Below are positions 17,529 through 25,202 of a DNA stretch of 59,329 nt, piece by piece; the first letter of the stretch is position 1; the number at the start of each line of letters is the position of its first letter. The stretch comes from Lentzea kentuckyensis (lineage in GTDB: Bacteria > Actinomycetota > Actinomycetes > Mycobacteriales > Pseudonocardiaceae). The notes under the pieces are model-generated. The model had not been told where the DNA came from and ran no database searches. It was given only the letters and a program-made list of their open reading frames with translations. Position numbers and translations under genes: made by a program. The stretch lies in assembly GCF_002150765.1 (NCBI RefSeq), contig NZ_MUYM01000021.1, positions 1-59,329 of the forward strand, written 5' to 3'.

Positions 17529-19034
17529 CCAGCCTTCCGCGGTGACGTCGCCACGGGCGTGCACGTACACGCCGCGTCCGTTGTACTGGCCCGCCTTGGT
17601 GTAGACGAACCGGGTTTTGACGGATTCCGTTGGCATCCAACGGCGTTCGGTGGTGGTGATCGTGCGGGCGTCCTGCCAGTCGGTGCCGTTCCAGTGCTGG
17701 ATCGTCAGCTTGTCGCCCTTGTCGACGTCGACGAAGACCTCGACCGGGCGTTCCGCCGTGAGAGTGCCGCCGGAAGTCGTTGCCCGCCACTGCTTTCCGT
17801 GCGACTTGACGGCGAGCGCGTTGGCCAGGCCGTCGGCGACGGCGCGCCTGGCGGGGTTGATGCTGCCCCAGTCCCGGCTCGGGTGCACGCGGTTGGTCAG
17901 CAGGATCGCGATCGACCGCGAGGCCTTGTCGATCACGAACGATGTGCCGGTGTACCCGGTGTGACCTGCGGTTCCCGGTCCGCTCAGCCCGCCCATGTAC
18001 CAGCGCTGGTCGAGCTCGAAGCCGAGCCCGTGGGCGTTGTCGGGGAACTGCTGGTTGAAGTTCGTGAGCATCAGCTCGACGCTGTGCTCGGTGAGGATCC
18101 GGCGGCCGTTGTACGTGCCGCCGTTGAGGATCGTCTGGCCGAGGATGGCGAGGTCTTTGGCCGTGCCGAACACACCGGCGTGTCCGGCGACTCCTCCGAG
18201 GGACCACGCGTTCTCGTCGTGCACCTCGCCGCGGACCATGCCGCGTGGCGGTGCGGTCTGGAACTCCGTTGCGGCCGTTCGGTTCTTGGCCTTCGGGTTG
18301 TAACCGGTGTCCTTCATGCCGAGCGGCTTGGTGATGCCGTCCCTGACGGCCTGGTCGAGCTTCTTGCCGCTGACCCGGTGGACCAGTTCGCCGAGCGTGA
18401 TCAGGTTCAGGTCGGAGTAGACATAGGTGGTGCCGGGCGTGGACTTCGGCTTCACGTCCATCACGGCCTTGATGCGTGACGGGACATCCGGGTACAGCTT
18501 CCACAACGCGATGAACGGTTCGAGGCCGCTCGTGTGTGTGAGGAGCTGCTTGACGGTGATGTTCTCCTTGCCGTTCACGCCGAACTCGGGCAGGTAGGTG
18601 GCGACCTTCTCGTCGACTTTCACCCGGCCCTGCTCGACCTGCTGGATCACCGCGATCGACGTGAAGAGCTTCGAGATCGAGGCGAAGTCGAAGATCGTGT
18701 CCTTTTGCATCGGGACGCGTTCGTCTTCCGGCAGCTGGGTTTGCTGATCCTGGTAGAGGACCGCGTAGCCCGTGCGGTCGTGCGTGACGATCTTGCCGTC
18801 GTGCACGTACATCGTGACGGCGCCGGCGTACAGCGGTTTGCCGTTGGCCTGGGGTTTGGTGAAGTCGCGGACCTGGCGCAGGGCCGTGTTGATCGGCTCC
18901 GGGTCGAGGTTCGCCCAGTACGGGTTGGACTCGCGCAGGGTCGTCCAGGGGTGCGCGAAACCGTCCTGGGGCTGGTCGAAATGGCCGGGGATCGCGGCCG
19001 TCACGAGTGCGACGGCCAGGGCAGGGATGAGCAT
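17511..19034 (-). CDS. Exported beta-lactamase-family serine hydrolase (AmiE/YbbE-like)
   Basis: A 507-aa protein with a short signal peptide (residues 1-15) and a class C beta-lactamase/PBP-like domain: S-x-x-K at Ser119-Lys122 (ASISKLF), YSDLN at 209-213 and GHTGYTG late in the domain, followed by about 110 C-terminal residues of another fold. It is third in the operon nagZ-namZ-this gene; in Bacillus subtilis the equivalent genes (ybbD, ybbC, ybbE) sit together with murQRP, and YbbE/AmiE is thought to act on peptidoglycan fragments. The ATG follows the namZ stop by 7 nt with GAGGA overlapping it. Amidase activity is inferred from context. Confidence 0.83.
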   Translation of the reverse strand: MLIPALAVALVTAAIPGHFDQPQDGFAHPWTTLRESNPYWANLDPEPINTALRQVRDFTKPQANGKPLYAGAVTMYVHDGKIVTHDRTGYAVLYQDQQTQLPEDERVPMQKDTIFDFASISKLFTSIAVIQQVEQGRVKVDEKVATYLPEFGVNGKENITVKQLLTHTSGLEPFIALWKLYPDVPSRIKAVMDVKPKSTPGTTYVYSDLNLITLGELVHRVSGKKLDQAVRDGITKPLGMKDTGYNPKAKNRTAATEFQTAPPRGMVRGEVHDENAWSLGGVAGHAGVFGTAKDLAILGQTILNGGTYNGRRILTEHSVELMLTNFNQQFPDNAHGLGFELDQRWYMGGLSGPGTAGHTGYTGTSFVIDKASRSIAILLTNRVHPSRDWGSINPARRAVADGLANALAVKSHGKQWRATTSGGTLTAERPVEVFVDVDKGDKLTIQHWNGTDWQDARTITTTERRWMPTESVKTRFVYTKAGQYNGRGVYVHARGDVTAEGWSVARR

Positions 19035-19041
19035 GTCGTCC

Positions 19042-20247
19042 TCACCGGTAGCGCAGGTAGGGCAGGCGGGTGCGGCGGAACTGCTGCAGTTCTCGTTGCC
19101 ACGCCCCGACGATCTCGTCCAGCGGGGCCTGGGCGTCGATCATCCCGCGCAGCCGGTCCGAGCCGCTGAGCTTGTCGATCCAGTTGTCGGGCCGCCACGC
19201 GAACACGCTGGGGTACAAGGACTTCGCGGTGATCAGCATGGCTGTTGCGGTCTTGATCGCGTCGAAGGAGTGCGGATCGGTGACGTGCAGGGTGACACCG
19301 CCGCAGGTCTTGCCCTGGAACTTGTTGAACGTCGGCGCGAAGTAGGTCTCGCGGAACCGGACACCCCTGAGGCCGAGCGCGTTGAGTTCCTCGGCCCAGC
19401 GCCAGTCGATGCCGGGTGCGCCGACGGTTTCGAACGGGCGGGTGGTGCCGCGGCCCTCGGACAGCACCGTGCCTTCGAACAGGCACGTGCCGGGGTAGAC
19501 CAGCGCGGTGTCCTGGGTGGGCATGTTCGGGCTCGGCGGCACCCACGGCAGGCCGGTGTCGAGCTGGTTCCGGCGCCAGCCCCGGACGTTGACCACTTCG
19601 AGTTTCGTGGTGAGGTCGAACTCGCCTTTGAAGAAACGCGCGAGTTCGCCGACCGTCATGCCGTGTTGCTGCACGATCGGTTTCAGTCCCACGCCCGTGG
19701 CATAGGCGGGATCGAGCTGCGGGCCGTTCGCGTTGCCGCCGATGGGGTTCGGGCGGTCGAGGACGATGAAGTCCAGGTTCGGTGCGGCCTGCATCGCCGT
19801 GTACATCGACCAGATGTAGGTGTAGAAGCGCGCACCAACGTCCGCGATGTCGAACACGACCGTGTCGATGCCCGCCTTCGTGAACATCGCTTGGAGCTTT
19901 GTGGCGTTGGCGCCATACGCGTCGTACACCGGCACACCGGTGCGTGGGTCTGCGTAGTCGCCCTCCGAGCCACCGGCCTGGGCCGTGCCGCGGAAGCCGT
20001 GTTCGGGGCCGAAGACGGCCTGCGGTTTGGCGCCGTGGGCGACCATCGAGTCGACGACGTGGGTCTGGTCCTTGAGCACGCCCGTCGGGTTCGTCAGCAC
20101 GCCGACCTTGCGGCCCTTGAGCTTGCGCCAGCCGTCCTGGGCGAGTTGTTCGGCGGCGGTCGCGAGCTTCGGGGCCGCGGTGGCGGTGCCGGTGGTGACG
20201 AGGGGGACGGAGAGGGCGCTCGCGGTGAGGAAGCTCCGTCGCCTCAC
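19042..20247 (-). CDS. namZ: Exo-beta-N-acetylmuramidase (DUF1343)
   Basis: A 401-aa exported DUF1343 protein. The N-terminus VRRRSFLTASAL fits a Tat signal (RRxFL). The mature part has the family blocks GVLTNPTGV, FGPEHGFRG, IDTVVFDIADVGARFYTY, VLDRPNPIGG and EGRGTTRPFE. NamZ enzymes release MurNAc from the non-reducing end of peptidoglycan fragments, complementing NagZ, which removes GlcNAc. The GTG overlaps the nagZ stop (GTGA), so coupling is likely. This pair generates the sugar handled inside the cell by MurQ. Confidence 0.92.
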   Translation of the reverse strand: MRRRSFLTASALSVPLVTTGTATAAPKLATAAEQLAQDGWRKLKGRKVGVLTNPTGVLKDQTHVVDSMVAHGAKPQAVFGPEHGFRGTAQAGGSEGDYADPRTGVPVYDAYGANATKLQAMFTKAGIDTVVFDIADVGARFYTYIWSMYTAMQAAPNLDFIVLDRPNPIGGNANGPQLDPAYATGVGLKPIVQQHGMTVGELARFFKGEFDLTTKLEVVNVRGWRRNQLDTGLPWVPPSPNMPTQDTALVYPGTCLFEGTVLSEGRGTTRPFETVGAPGIDWRWAEELNALGLRGVRFRETYFAPTFNKFQGKTCGGVTLHVTDPHSFDAIKTATAMLITAKSLYPSVFAWRPDNWIDKLSGSDRLRGMIDAQAPLDEIVGAWQRELQQFRRTRLPYLRYR

Positions 20248-21935
20248 CAGGTCACCCCGTGGCCGAACGGGTAGGGCGTCGGGCCGGGGACGTCGATCGG
20301 GAGCTTGCCCTGCGGTTTGGCCTCGCCGAGCAGGATCCTGGCCAGCGCCTCCATCGAGACGGTCGTGGTCGAGTAGGTGGCGAGCCACGTCTTGGCGTTG
20401 CTGTAGGCGACGTCGTACGGGTTGCCGGTGGCGGCCGCGATGACCGGTTTGCCGGTGGCGACCAGCTGGTTGAGCAGGTCGAGCTGGGCCGGCCGGGTGC
20501 TCAGGTTGTTGGTCAGCACGACGATCTTGTCCGCGTTGGCCGCGGCTGCGAGCGCCTGCTGGACCTGCGCCGGCGTGGGACTCGTGGCCGTGACGACCTT
20601 GGTGCCCTTGATCCTGGTGGCGAGGGCCGTCGCGGGTGCGTCGCTGGTGCCGACGACCAGGGGAGCGGTGGCGTTGAGCGGGATGGCCTGCGCGTCGTTG
20701 CGGATGGCGGTGATCGTGCGGTCGGCGATGGCCTGGGCTTGTCGGGTGTTGGAGCCGACGACCTGGTCGACCTTGTTCTCGTCGACCTGGGCGTTGAGCA
20801 TTACGCCGCGCAGGAGCTTCATCTTGAGGATGCGCAGGACGCTCTGGTCGATGCGCTGTTCGGAGATCTCACCGCTGCGGACCGCCTTGAGGACGCTGTC
20901 GATCGCGAGACCGAGGTTCGGCGGCATCAGCAACTGGTCGACGCCCGCTTTGATGGCCAGCACCGGGATCTCGGCGTCGGAGTGGAGCTTGCGGACGCCC
21001 GCCATCTCCAGCGAGTCGGTGATGACGACACCGTCGTACTTCAGCTCCTCGCGCAACAGACCGGTGATGACGCGGGGGGAGAGCGTGGCGGGGTTGCCTG
21101 ACGGGTCGATCTGCGGCACCTGGATGTGCGCGGTCATGATCGAGTCGATCTTGGCGGCGATGGCGGCCTGGAACGGCGGCGCGTCGATCTGGCGCCACTG
21201 GTCGAGGCTGCGGTTGGAGACCGGCAGGGCCGTGTGGCTGTCCTCGGAGGTGTCGCCGTGGCCGGGGAAGTGCTTGGCGGTCGAGGTGACCGAGTTCATG
21301 TCGAACCAGCGGCGGCCCTCGTAGCCCTGGACCTGGGCGCTGATCATGTCGGACGCGAGCTTGGGGTTGCTGGAGAAGCTGCGCACACCGATGATCGGGT
21401 TCGCCGGGTTGGAGTTGACGTCGGCGTCCGGTGCGAAGTTCTGGTTGATGCCCATCGCGCGGAGCTCCTGGGCGGTGATCCGCGCGGCCTCTTCGGCGTC
21501 CTGCGTGTTGCGGCCGGCGCCGAGGGCCATGCTGCCCGGCAGCTGCGTGGCCGGCGGGCCGATGCGCGTGACGAGGCCCATCTCCTGGTCGGTCGAGATG
21601 AGCAAGGGGATCGGGCTGGCCTTCTGCAGGCCGTTGGAGAGCTGCGCGATCTGCTTCGGGTTCTCGATGTTGTCGCGCGTGGAGTTGTTGAAGTAGATGA
21701 CGCCGCCGGGGTGGTACTTGCGCACCATCTCCGCGGCGGTCGCTACACCGAAGTCGGTCTGGTTCTTGGGGTGCGGGACGTCGGCGGCCTGGCCGTTGAC
21801 GTAGGTGACGAAGAGCTGGCCGACCTTCTCTTCCAGCGACATCCCGCGGAGCGTGGTCACCGAGGCGTCCGCTCTCGCCACCGGCGTGAGGGCGACCATG
21901 GCTGTGACCAGCGTCAACGCGGCGATTTTCCGCAC
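20244..21935 (-). CDS. nagZ: Exported beta-N-acetylglucosaminidase, GH3
   Basis: A 563-aa GH3 enzyme with a signal peptide (cleavage near ARADA, residue 23). Visible: the NagZ motif KHFPGHGDTSEDSH that supplies the His-Asp acid/base pair, and the nucleophile Asp in VVITDSLEMAG. About 200 C-terminal residues form the second GH3-C like domain, as in Gram-positive NagZ. It removes GlcNAc from cell-wall fragments outside the cell. It is the first gene of nagZ-namZ-serine hydrolase. The GTG at 21935 has GGGAGG 9 nt upstream. The promoter lies at 21984-22012. Confidence 0.94.
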   Translation of the reverse strand: MRKIAALTLVTAMVALTPVARADASVTTLRGMSLEEKVGQLFVTYVNGQAADVPHPKNQTDFGVATAAEMVRKYHPGGVIYFNNSTRDNIENPKQIAQLSNGLQKASPIPLLISTDQEMGLVTRIGPPATQLPGSMALGAGRNTQDAEEAARITAQELRAMGINQNFAPDADVNSNPANPIIGVRSFSSNPKLASDMISAQVQGYEGRRWFDMNSVTSTAKHFPGHGDTSEDSHTALPVSNRSLDQWRQIDAPPFQAAIAAKIDSIMTAHIQVPQIDPSGNPATLSPRVITGLLREELKYDGVVITDSLEMAGVRKLHSDAEIPVLAIKAGVDQLLMPPNLGLAIDSVLKAVRSGEISEQRIDQSVLRILKMKLLRGVMLNAQVDENKVDQVVGSNTRQAQAIADRTITAIRNDAQAIPLNATAPLVVGTSDAPATALATRIKGTKVVTATSPTPAQVQQALAAAANADKIVVLTNNLSTRPAQLDLLNQLVATGKPVIAAATGNPYDVAYSNAKTWLATYSTTTVSMEALARILLGEAKPQGKLPIDVPGPTPYPFGHGVTW

Positions 21936-21965
21936 TTGTCCGTGCCTCCCGGTGATTTCCCACAG

Positions 21966-22012
21966 GTAACTGGCGTATTTCGCAAGTTACTCACGGCTGC
22001 GTGGTGGGTCAA
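21966..22012 (-). promoter_or_regulatory. nagZ operon promoter with inverted repeat
   Basis: On the minus strand TTGACC (22012-22007) and TAACTT (21989-21984) are 17 bp apart, the same layout as the murR promoter. GTAACT (21966-21971) and AGTTAC (21985-21990) form a perfect 6-bp inverted repeat with a 13-bp spacer that covers the -10 box, a good place for repressor binding. MurR as the binder is an inference. Confidence 0.65.
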
Positions 22013-22060
22013 CGGGCGAACATTCTGCCGTCCGGAGGCAATTTTTGACTGAACAAGCAG

Positions 22061-22090
22061 ACGGGGCCACCCTCGAAAGGGTGGCCCCGT
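22061..22090 (-). terminator. Strong terminator hairpin of the small RNA
   Basis: Perfect 13-bp arms (22061-22073 and 22078-22090) around a 4-base loop, the strongest hairpin in this gap. It is oriented to end the minus-strand RNA, and could also block readthrough from the right into nagZ. Confidence 0.8.
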
Positions 22091-22296
22091 CTTCAGCGCG
22101 GGCTTGCGAGTTACCAAGCGTGCAACTCCAGTCGTACAACCCTGGCCTCGGCGTCCGGCGTCCCGGTACGCAGGCCCTAGACGACAAGCCTCCCGCGGCG
22201 TGCTGCGCGTGGGTGCTCGAAGTCCGCGCACGGAGCTTGGCCGGGGTGGATCCTGACTTCTCTTCGTCTGGTCCCTGGCCGACCCGAGGTCCGCAC
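22061..22296 (-). ncRNA. Structured small RNA, candidate 6S-like (Ms1/scr3559 type)
   Basis: The 595-bp gap between nagZ and the HAD gene has no convincing ORF. On the minus strand TTGCCG and TTAAAT (22307-22302) are 17 bp apart, predicting a start near 22296. The transcript would be about 236 nt and end in a perfect 13-bp hairpin. Several internal stems can be drawn: GGCCUGCGU with ACGCCGAGGCC, GUGCGCG with a bulged CGCGCAGCAC, and GCUUG with CAAGC. From memory, the abundant RNAP-binding RNA Ms1 of mycobacteria (MTS2823 in M. tuberculosis) and scr3559 of Streptomyces lie just downstream of the homologue of the neighbouring HAD gene. The identity rests on synteny, not on sequence match. The rest of the gap (22297-22530) shows nothing else clear. 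Confidence 0.6.
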
Positions 22297-22530
22297 CACC
22301 CATTTAAGTGCGTGTGGCAGGTCACGGCAAGGGCTCGGACGGGTGCACCGGTCAAGCCACGTTCAGTAGTGAAAGTACTGGCGTTTCTGGATTTGTGAGC
22401 GTTTGTTCGTGTTCTGGTACCGCTGACAGGGCGGCGGCGTGCACTCACGCGAACACCACGTGTGCGTGGCGTTGCCGCTACTCGTCGGTACCGGTCACCT
22501 TCGGTGCCTTTGTGGTTCGTGGCCTTGACT

Positions 22531-23325
22531 TCAGTCACGGCCACGCTTGCGCCGCAGGCCGTACCAGGCGGCGCCGGCCGCCGCGACCGCGCCGATGCTG
22601 ATGGCCGTGACCGCGACCGCCTTGCCCGAGGGGGTGGGGATGCGGGCGCGCAGGCTCACCGGGTCGACGAACTGCAGCACCGGCCAGTCCTTCTCCAGTG
22701 CCAACCGGCGCAGGCCGCGGTCCGGGTTCACGACCGTCGGGTGGCCGACGACCTCGAGCATCGGCAGGTCCGTGACGCTGTCCGAGTAGGCATAGCTCTG
22801 GGTGAGGTCGTAGCCGTGCTCGGCGGCGAGCTGCTTGATCGCGACGGCCTTGTTGTCCGCCGCGCAGTAGAAGTCGATGTCGCCGCTGTAGCGGCCGTCG
22901 TGCACGACCATCTTCGTACCGACGCTGTAGTCCGCACCGATCATCTGAGCGATCGGGGCGACGAGTTCCTCGCCGGACGCGCTCACGATGACGACGTCGT
23001 GACCCTCCGCCTTGTGGTCGGCGATCAACTGCGTCGCCTCCTTGTAGACGAGCGGGTCGACGATGTCGTGCAGCGTCTCGTTCACGATGCTGCGGATCTG
23101 CTCGACGTCCCAGCCCGCGGCCAGTGCCGTGATGTGCGCGCGCATGCGGTCCATCTGGTCCGCGTCCGCACCGGCGAGCATGAACACGAACTGCGCATAA
23201 GCGCTCTTCAGCACCGCGCGGCGATTGATCAGTCCCTCCTGGAAGAAGGGACGGCTGAACGCCAGCGTGCTCGACTTCGCGATCACGGTCTTGTCGAGGT
23301 CGAAGAAGGCGGCGATCCGACTCAT
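22531..23325 (-). CDS. HAD-IB family hydrolase (SerB-like, Rv3661/SCO3558-like)
   Basis: A 264-aa HAD phosphatase-like protein: motif I FFDLDKTVI (residues 7-15), motif II VIVSASGEE, motif III lysine in ADNKAVAIKQL and motif IV YSDSVTDLPML. A C-terminal hydrophobic segment (about 239-256) followed by RRKRGRD suggests a membrane tail. The substrate is unknown; homologues are annotated as linked to morphological differentiation or septation, and the gene is divergent from ssd. A TAAGCT box ends 7 nt before the ATG, with no ribosome site, so a leaderless start is possible. Confidence 0.88.
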   Translation of the reverse strand: MSRIAAFFDLDKTVIAKSSTLAFSRPFFQEGLINRRAVLKSAYAQFVFMLAGADADQMDRMRAHITALAAGWDVEQIRSIVNETLHDIVDPLVYKEATQLIADHKAEGHDVVIVSASGEELVAPIAQMIGADYSVGTKMVVHDGRYSGDIDFYCAADNKAVAIKQLAAEHGYDLTQSYAYSDSVTDLPMLEVVGHPTVVNPDRGLRRLALEKDWPVLQFVDPVSLRARIPTPSGKAVAVTAISIGAVAAAGAAWYGLRRKRGRD

Positions 23326-23475
23326 GTACCGCAGCTTAGGCGTACTCGTCAGTAGGCCGTTCGGGCGGCATTTCGTTTGTGTACGAAACCGTTGTGCTGC
23401 ACGGTTACCGAAACTTGGCCCGCGGCTGTTGCCGAAGTTGCGCGCAGCACTGGCGCATGGGGATACAGTAGGAGA

Positions 23476-23560
23476 GTCCGGTTCGACGGACGGGTTCAGT
23501 CCGACCCCCCGGGACTGAACCATTGACGACCCCCGTCCCTCCCCCCTGGCGGGGGTCGTC
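23476..23560. other. Three tandem hairpins between HAD gene and ssd
   Basis: The 448-bp gap between the divergent HAD and ssd genes contains three consecutive inverted repeats: GTCCG/CGGAC (23476-23491), GGTTCAGTCC/GGACTGAACC (23493-23521, perfect 10-bp arms) and GACGACCCCCG/CGGGGGTCGTC (23525-23560, perfect 11-bp arms). A TACAGT box at 23464-23469 lies just upstream on the plus strand. A small RNA or an ssd leader are both possible. Nothing else is evident in the gap. Confidence 0.5.
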
Positions 23561-23773
23561 CCATATCCGGACCCCGTTTCCGCGTCGCCGCGACTGAACC
23601 TCTGCGGTCCTTCGCCGGCCTTTCGCCGCCCAACCCTCCAGGCTCGCACACGGGTCCGACACTCCCCGTCGTCGAAACGCTTCAAGATCGCGACTTGTCC
23701 ACACCCCGCGATTTGTCCACATCTGGATCTTCGCTCGTTGTGTCGTTCATCACGACCCACCAGCGTGGACCCC

Positions 23774-24808
23774 ATGACCCACCCCACCGCCCTGGTCACC
23801 GACCCGGACCTGCTCGACGAAGTCCTCCGCATCGCCGCCGCGGCCGACTGCGAGATCTCCCGCGCGCCCGACGTGACCGCTCTGCGCGCCGAGTGGCACA
23901 CCGCTCCCTTGGTCCTGCTCGACCCGGCCGCCGTCTCCGCCTGCCTGGACGCGAACTTCCCCCGCCGCACCGGCGTCCTGGTGGTCCACGGAGGCGACCC
24001 GCCCTGGGCCCTGGCAGTGGCCCTGGGCGCCGACGGAGTGCTCGAACTCCCGGTGGAGGGCCGCCTGCTGGTGAGCGCTCTCGCCGACGTGGACGAGGGC
24101 CCACCCTCCGACCGCGGCCGCGTGGTCTCGTTCGTGGGAGGCCGAGGCGGTTCCGGCGCCTCGATCCTGGCCATCGCCTGCGGCCGTGAGGCGGTGGCGA
24201 CGGGCGGCGAGGCCATGCTCGTCGACTGCGACCCCCTGGGCGGCGGCATAGACCTGGCCCTGGGCACCGAATCGGACGAGGGCGCCCGCTGGCCGGGCGT
24301 GCACTGCACCGGCGGCCGAGTCCCGATGTCCGCTCTCCGCGCGGCCCTGCCCGCCGCGGGCAGCCTGAGCGTCCTGGCCTGCGACCGAACCGGCCCAGAC
24401 CCGGAACCCGCCGCGGTGGCCGCAGTCCTGGACGCAGGCCGCCGCGCCGGCCACACCGTCGTCGTAGACCTGCCCCGCCACCCCACCGCCGCAGCCTCCG
24501 CGGCCCTGGACCGCACCGACCTCACCGTCCTGGTGGTGCCGGCCGAGGTGCGAGCCACCGCAGCCGCCTCCCGAGTCGCCTCCCGCCTGCTCACCCAGGG
24601 CCGCAACCTCCGCCTGGTGGTGCGCGGCCCGTCCCCCGGCAACCTGCAAGCCACCGAAATGGCCGACGTGATCGGCGTCCCCCTCCTCACCCAGATGAGG
24701 CCCGAACCGGGCCTGGCCGAGGTGCTGGAACGGGGCCGCTTCCCGCGCAACCCCAAGGGCCCCCTGGCCACCGCAGCCCGCCTGGTGCTGAAGGAACTCC
24801 GCCCGTGA
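23774..24808 (+). CDS. ssd: Septum-site-determining/CpaE-like protein Ssd
   Basis: A 344-aa MinD/CpaE-like protein of the actinobacterial "helicase/secretion neighborhood CpaE-like" family. An N-terminal receiver-like part (residues 1-115) is followed by a ParA/MinD-type domain. The Walker A region reads GGRGGSGAS: the loop is there but the usual lysines are absent. VDCDPLGGGIDLALG is retained as the switch region. It heads the tad cluster and probably positions or regulates the secretion apparatus; the M. tuberculosis homologue (Rv3660c) affects septation when overproduced. The ATG at 23774 is preferred to an upstream ATG in frame because it gives the family N-terminus. Confidence 0.87.
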   Translation: MTHPTALVTDPDLLDEVLRIAAAADCEISRAPDVTALRAEWHTAPLVLLDPAAVSACLDANFPRRTGVLVVHGGDPPWALAVALGADGVLELPVEGRLLVSALADVDEGPPSDRGRVVSFVGGRGGSGASILAIACGREAVATGGEAMLVDCDPLGGGIDLALGTESDEGARWPGVHCTGGRVPMSALRAALPAAGSLSVLACDRTGPDPEPAAVAAVLDAGRRAGHTVVVDLPRHPTAAASAALDRTDLTVLVVPAEVRATAAASRVASRLLTQGRNLRLVVRGPSPGNLQATEMADVIGVPLLTQMRPEPGLAEVLERGRFPRNPKGPLATAARLVLKELRP

Positions 24809-24878
24809 CCGGGCAGCTGCTGTGGTGTCTCCCCCTGCTTCGCGGTGAGACCCGTTCGATGCGAAGGAGTCTGCGGCC

Positions 24879-25073
24879 GTGACCTCGCCCCTTCCGCCAC
24901 GAGATTCGCCTGGTGCGCGCGCGATCCCGCCTTCGACGTCGAGGAAACCGTTTCGCCGCAAGGCGATCGCAGCCGTGACCCTCGTCGCCGTCCTGGTGCG
25001 GATGGCGCGCAACCTCGTCGTCTACGGCCGCCCCTTCCCGCCTCCCTTCATCTTCAAGGAGCCACCGGAATGA
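24879..25073 (+). CDS. Small 64-aa ORF between ssd and tadA
   Basis: GTG start with GAAGGAG 9 nt upstream. The product has a basic, proline-rich N-terminus, one hydrophobic stretch (AIAAVTLVAVLV, about residues 29-40) and the end VVYGRPFPPPFIFKEPPE. Its stop overlaps the ATG of the next small ORF. I do not recognise the family. The good ribosome site and ATGA coupling argue that it is translated. Confidence 0.5.
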   Translation: MTSPLPPRDSPGARAIPPSTSRKPFRRKAIAAVTLVAVLVRMARNLVVYGRPFPPPFIFKEPPE

Positions 25074-25171
25074 GCCGCTTCCTCGCCTGGTGCCACGAAA
25101 CCTGGCTGCGCCTCACCGGCCGTGAGATCACCTACGGCCGCCATGCCCGCCGCCCGGAGGTAGCCACATGA
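25070..25171 (+). CDS. Small 33-aa ORF before tadA
   Basis: ATG overlaps the preceding stop (ATGA), with AAGGAG 8 nt upstream. The peptide begins MSRFLAWCHETWLRL and ends in a basic tail. It is too short to assign. An ATG at 25168 overlapping its stop opens a further 12-codon frame that runs to just before tadA, so coupling continues into tadA. Confidence 0.4.
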   Translation: MSRFLAWCHETWLRLTGREITYGRHARRPEVAT

Positions 25172-25202
25172 CCGCCATTCCCGTTCACCGGAGGGGCGTG
25201 AC

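Noticed and set aside
22531..24900. Minus-strand open frame of 789 codons spanning the HAD gene and antisense to ssd
   Set aside because: Only its C-terminal 264 residues, the HAD protein starting at 23325, match a family. The rest is low-complexity shadow of ssd.
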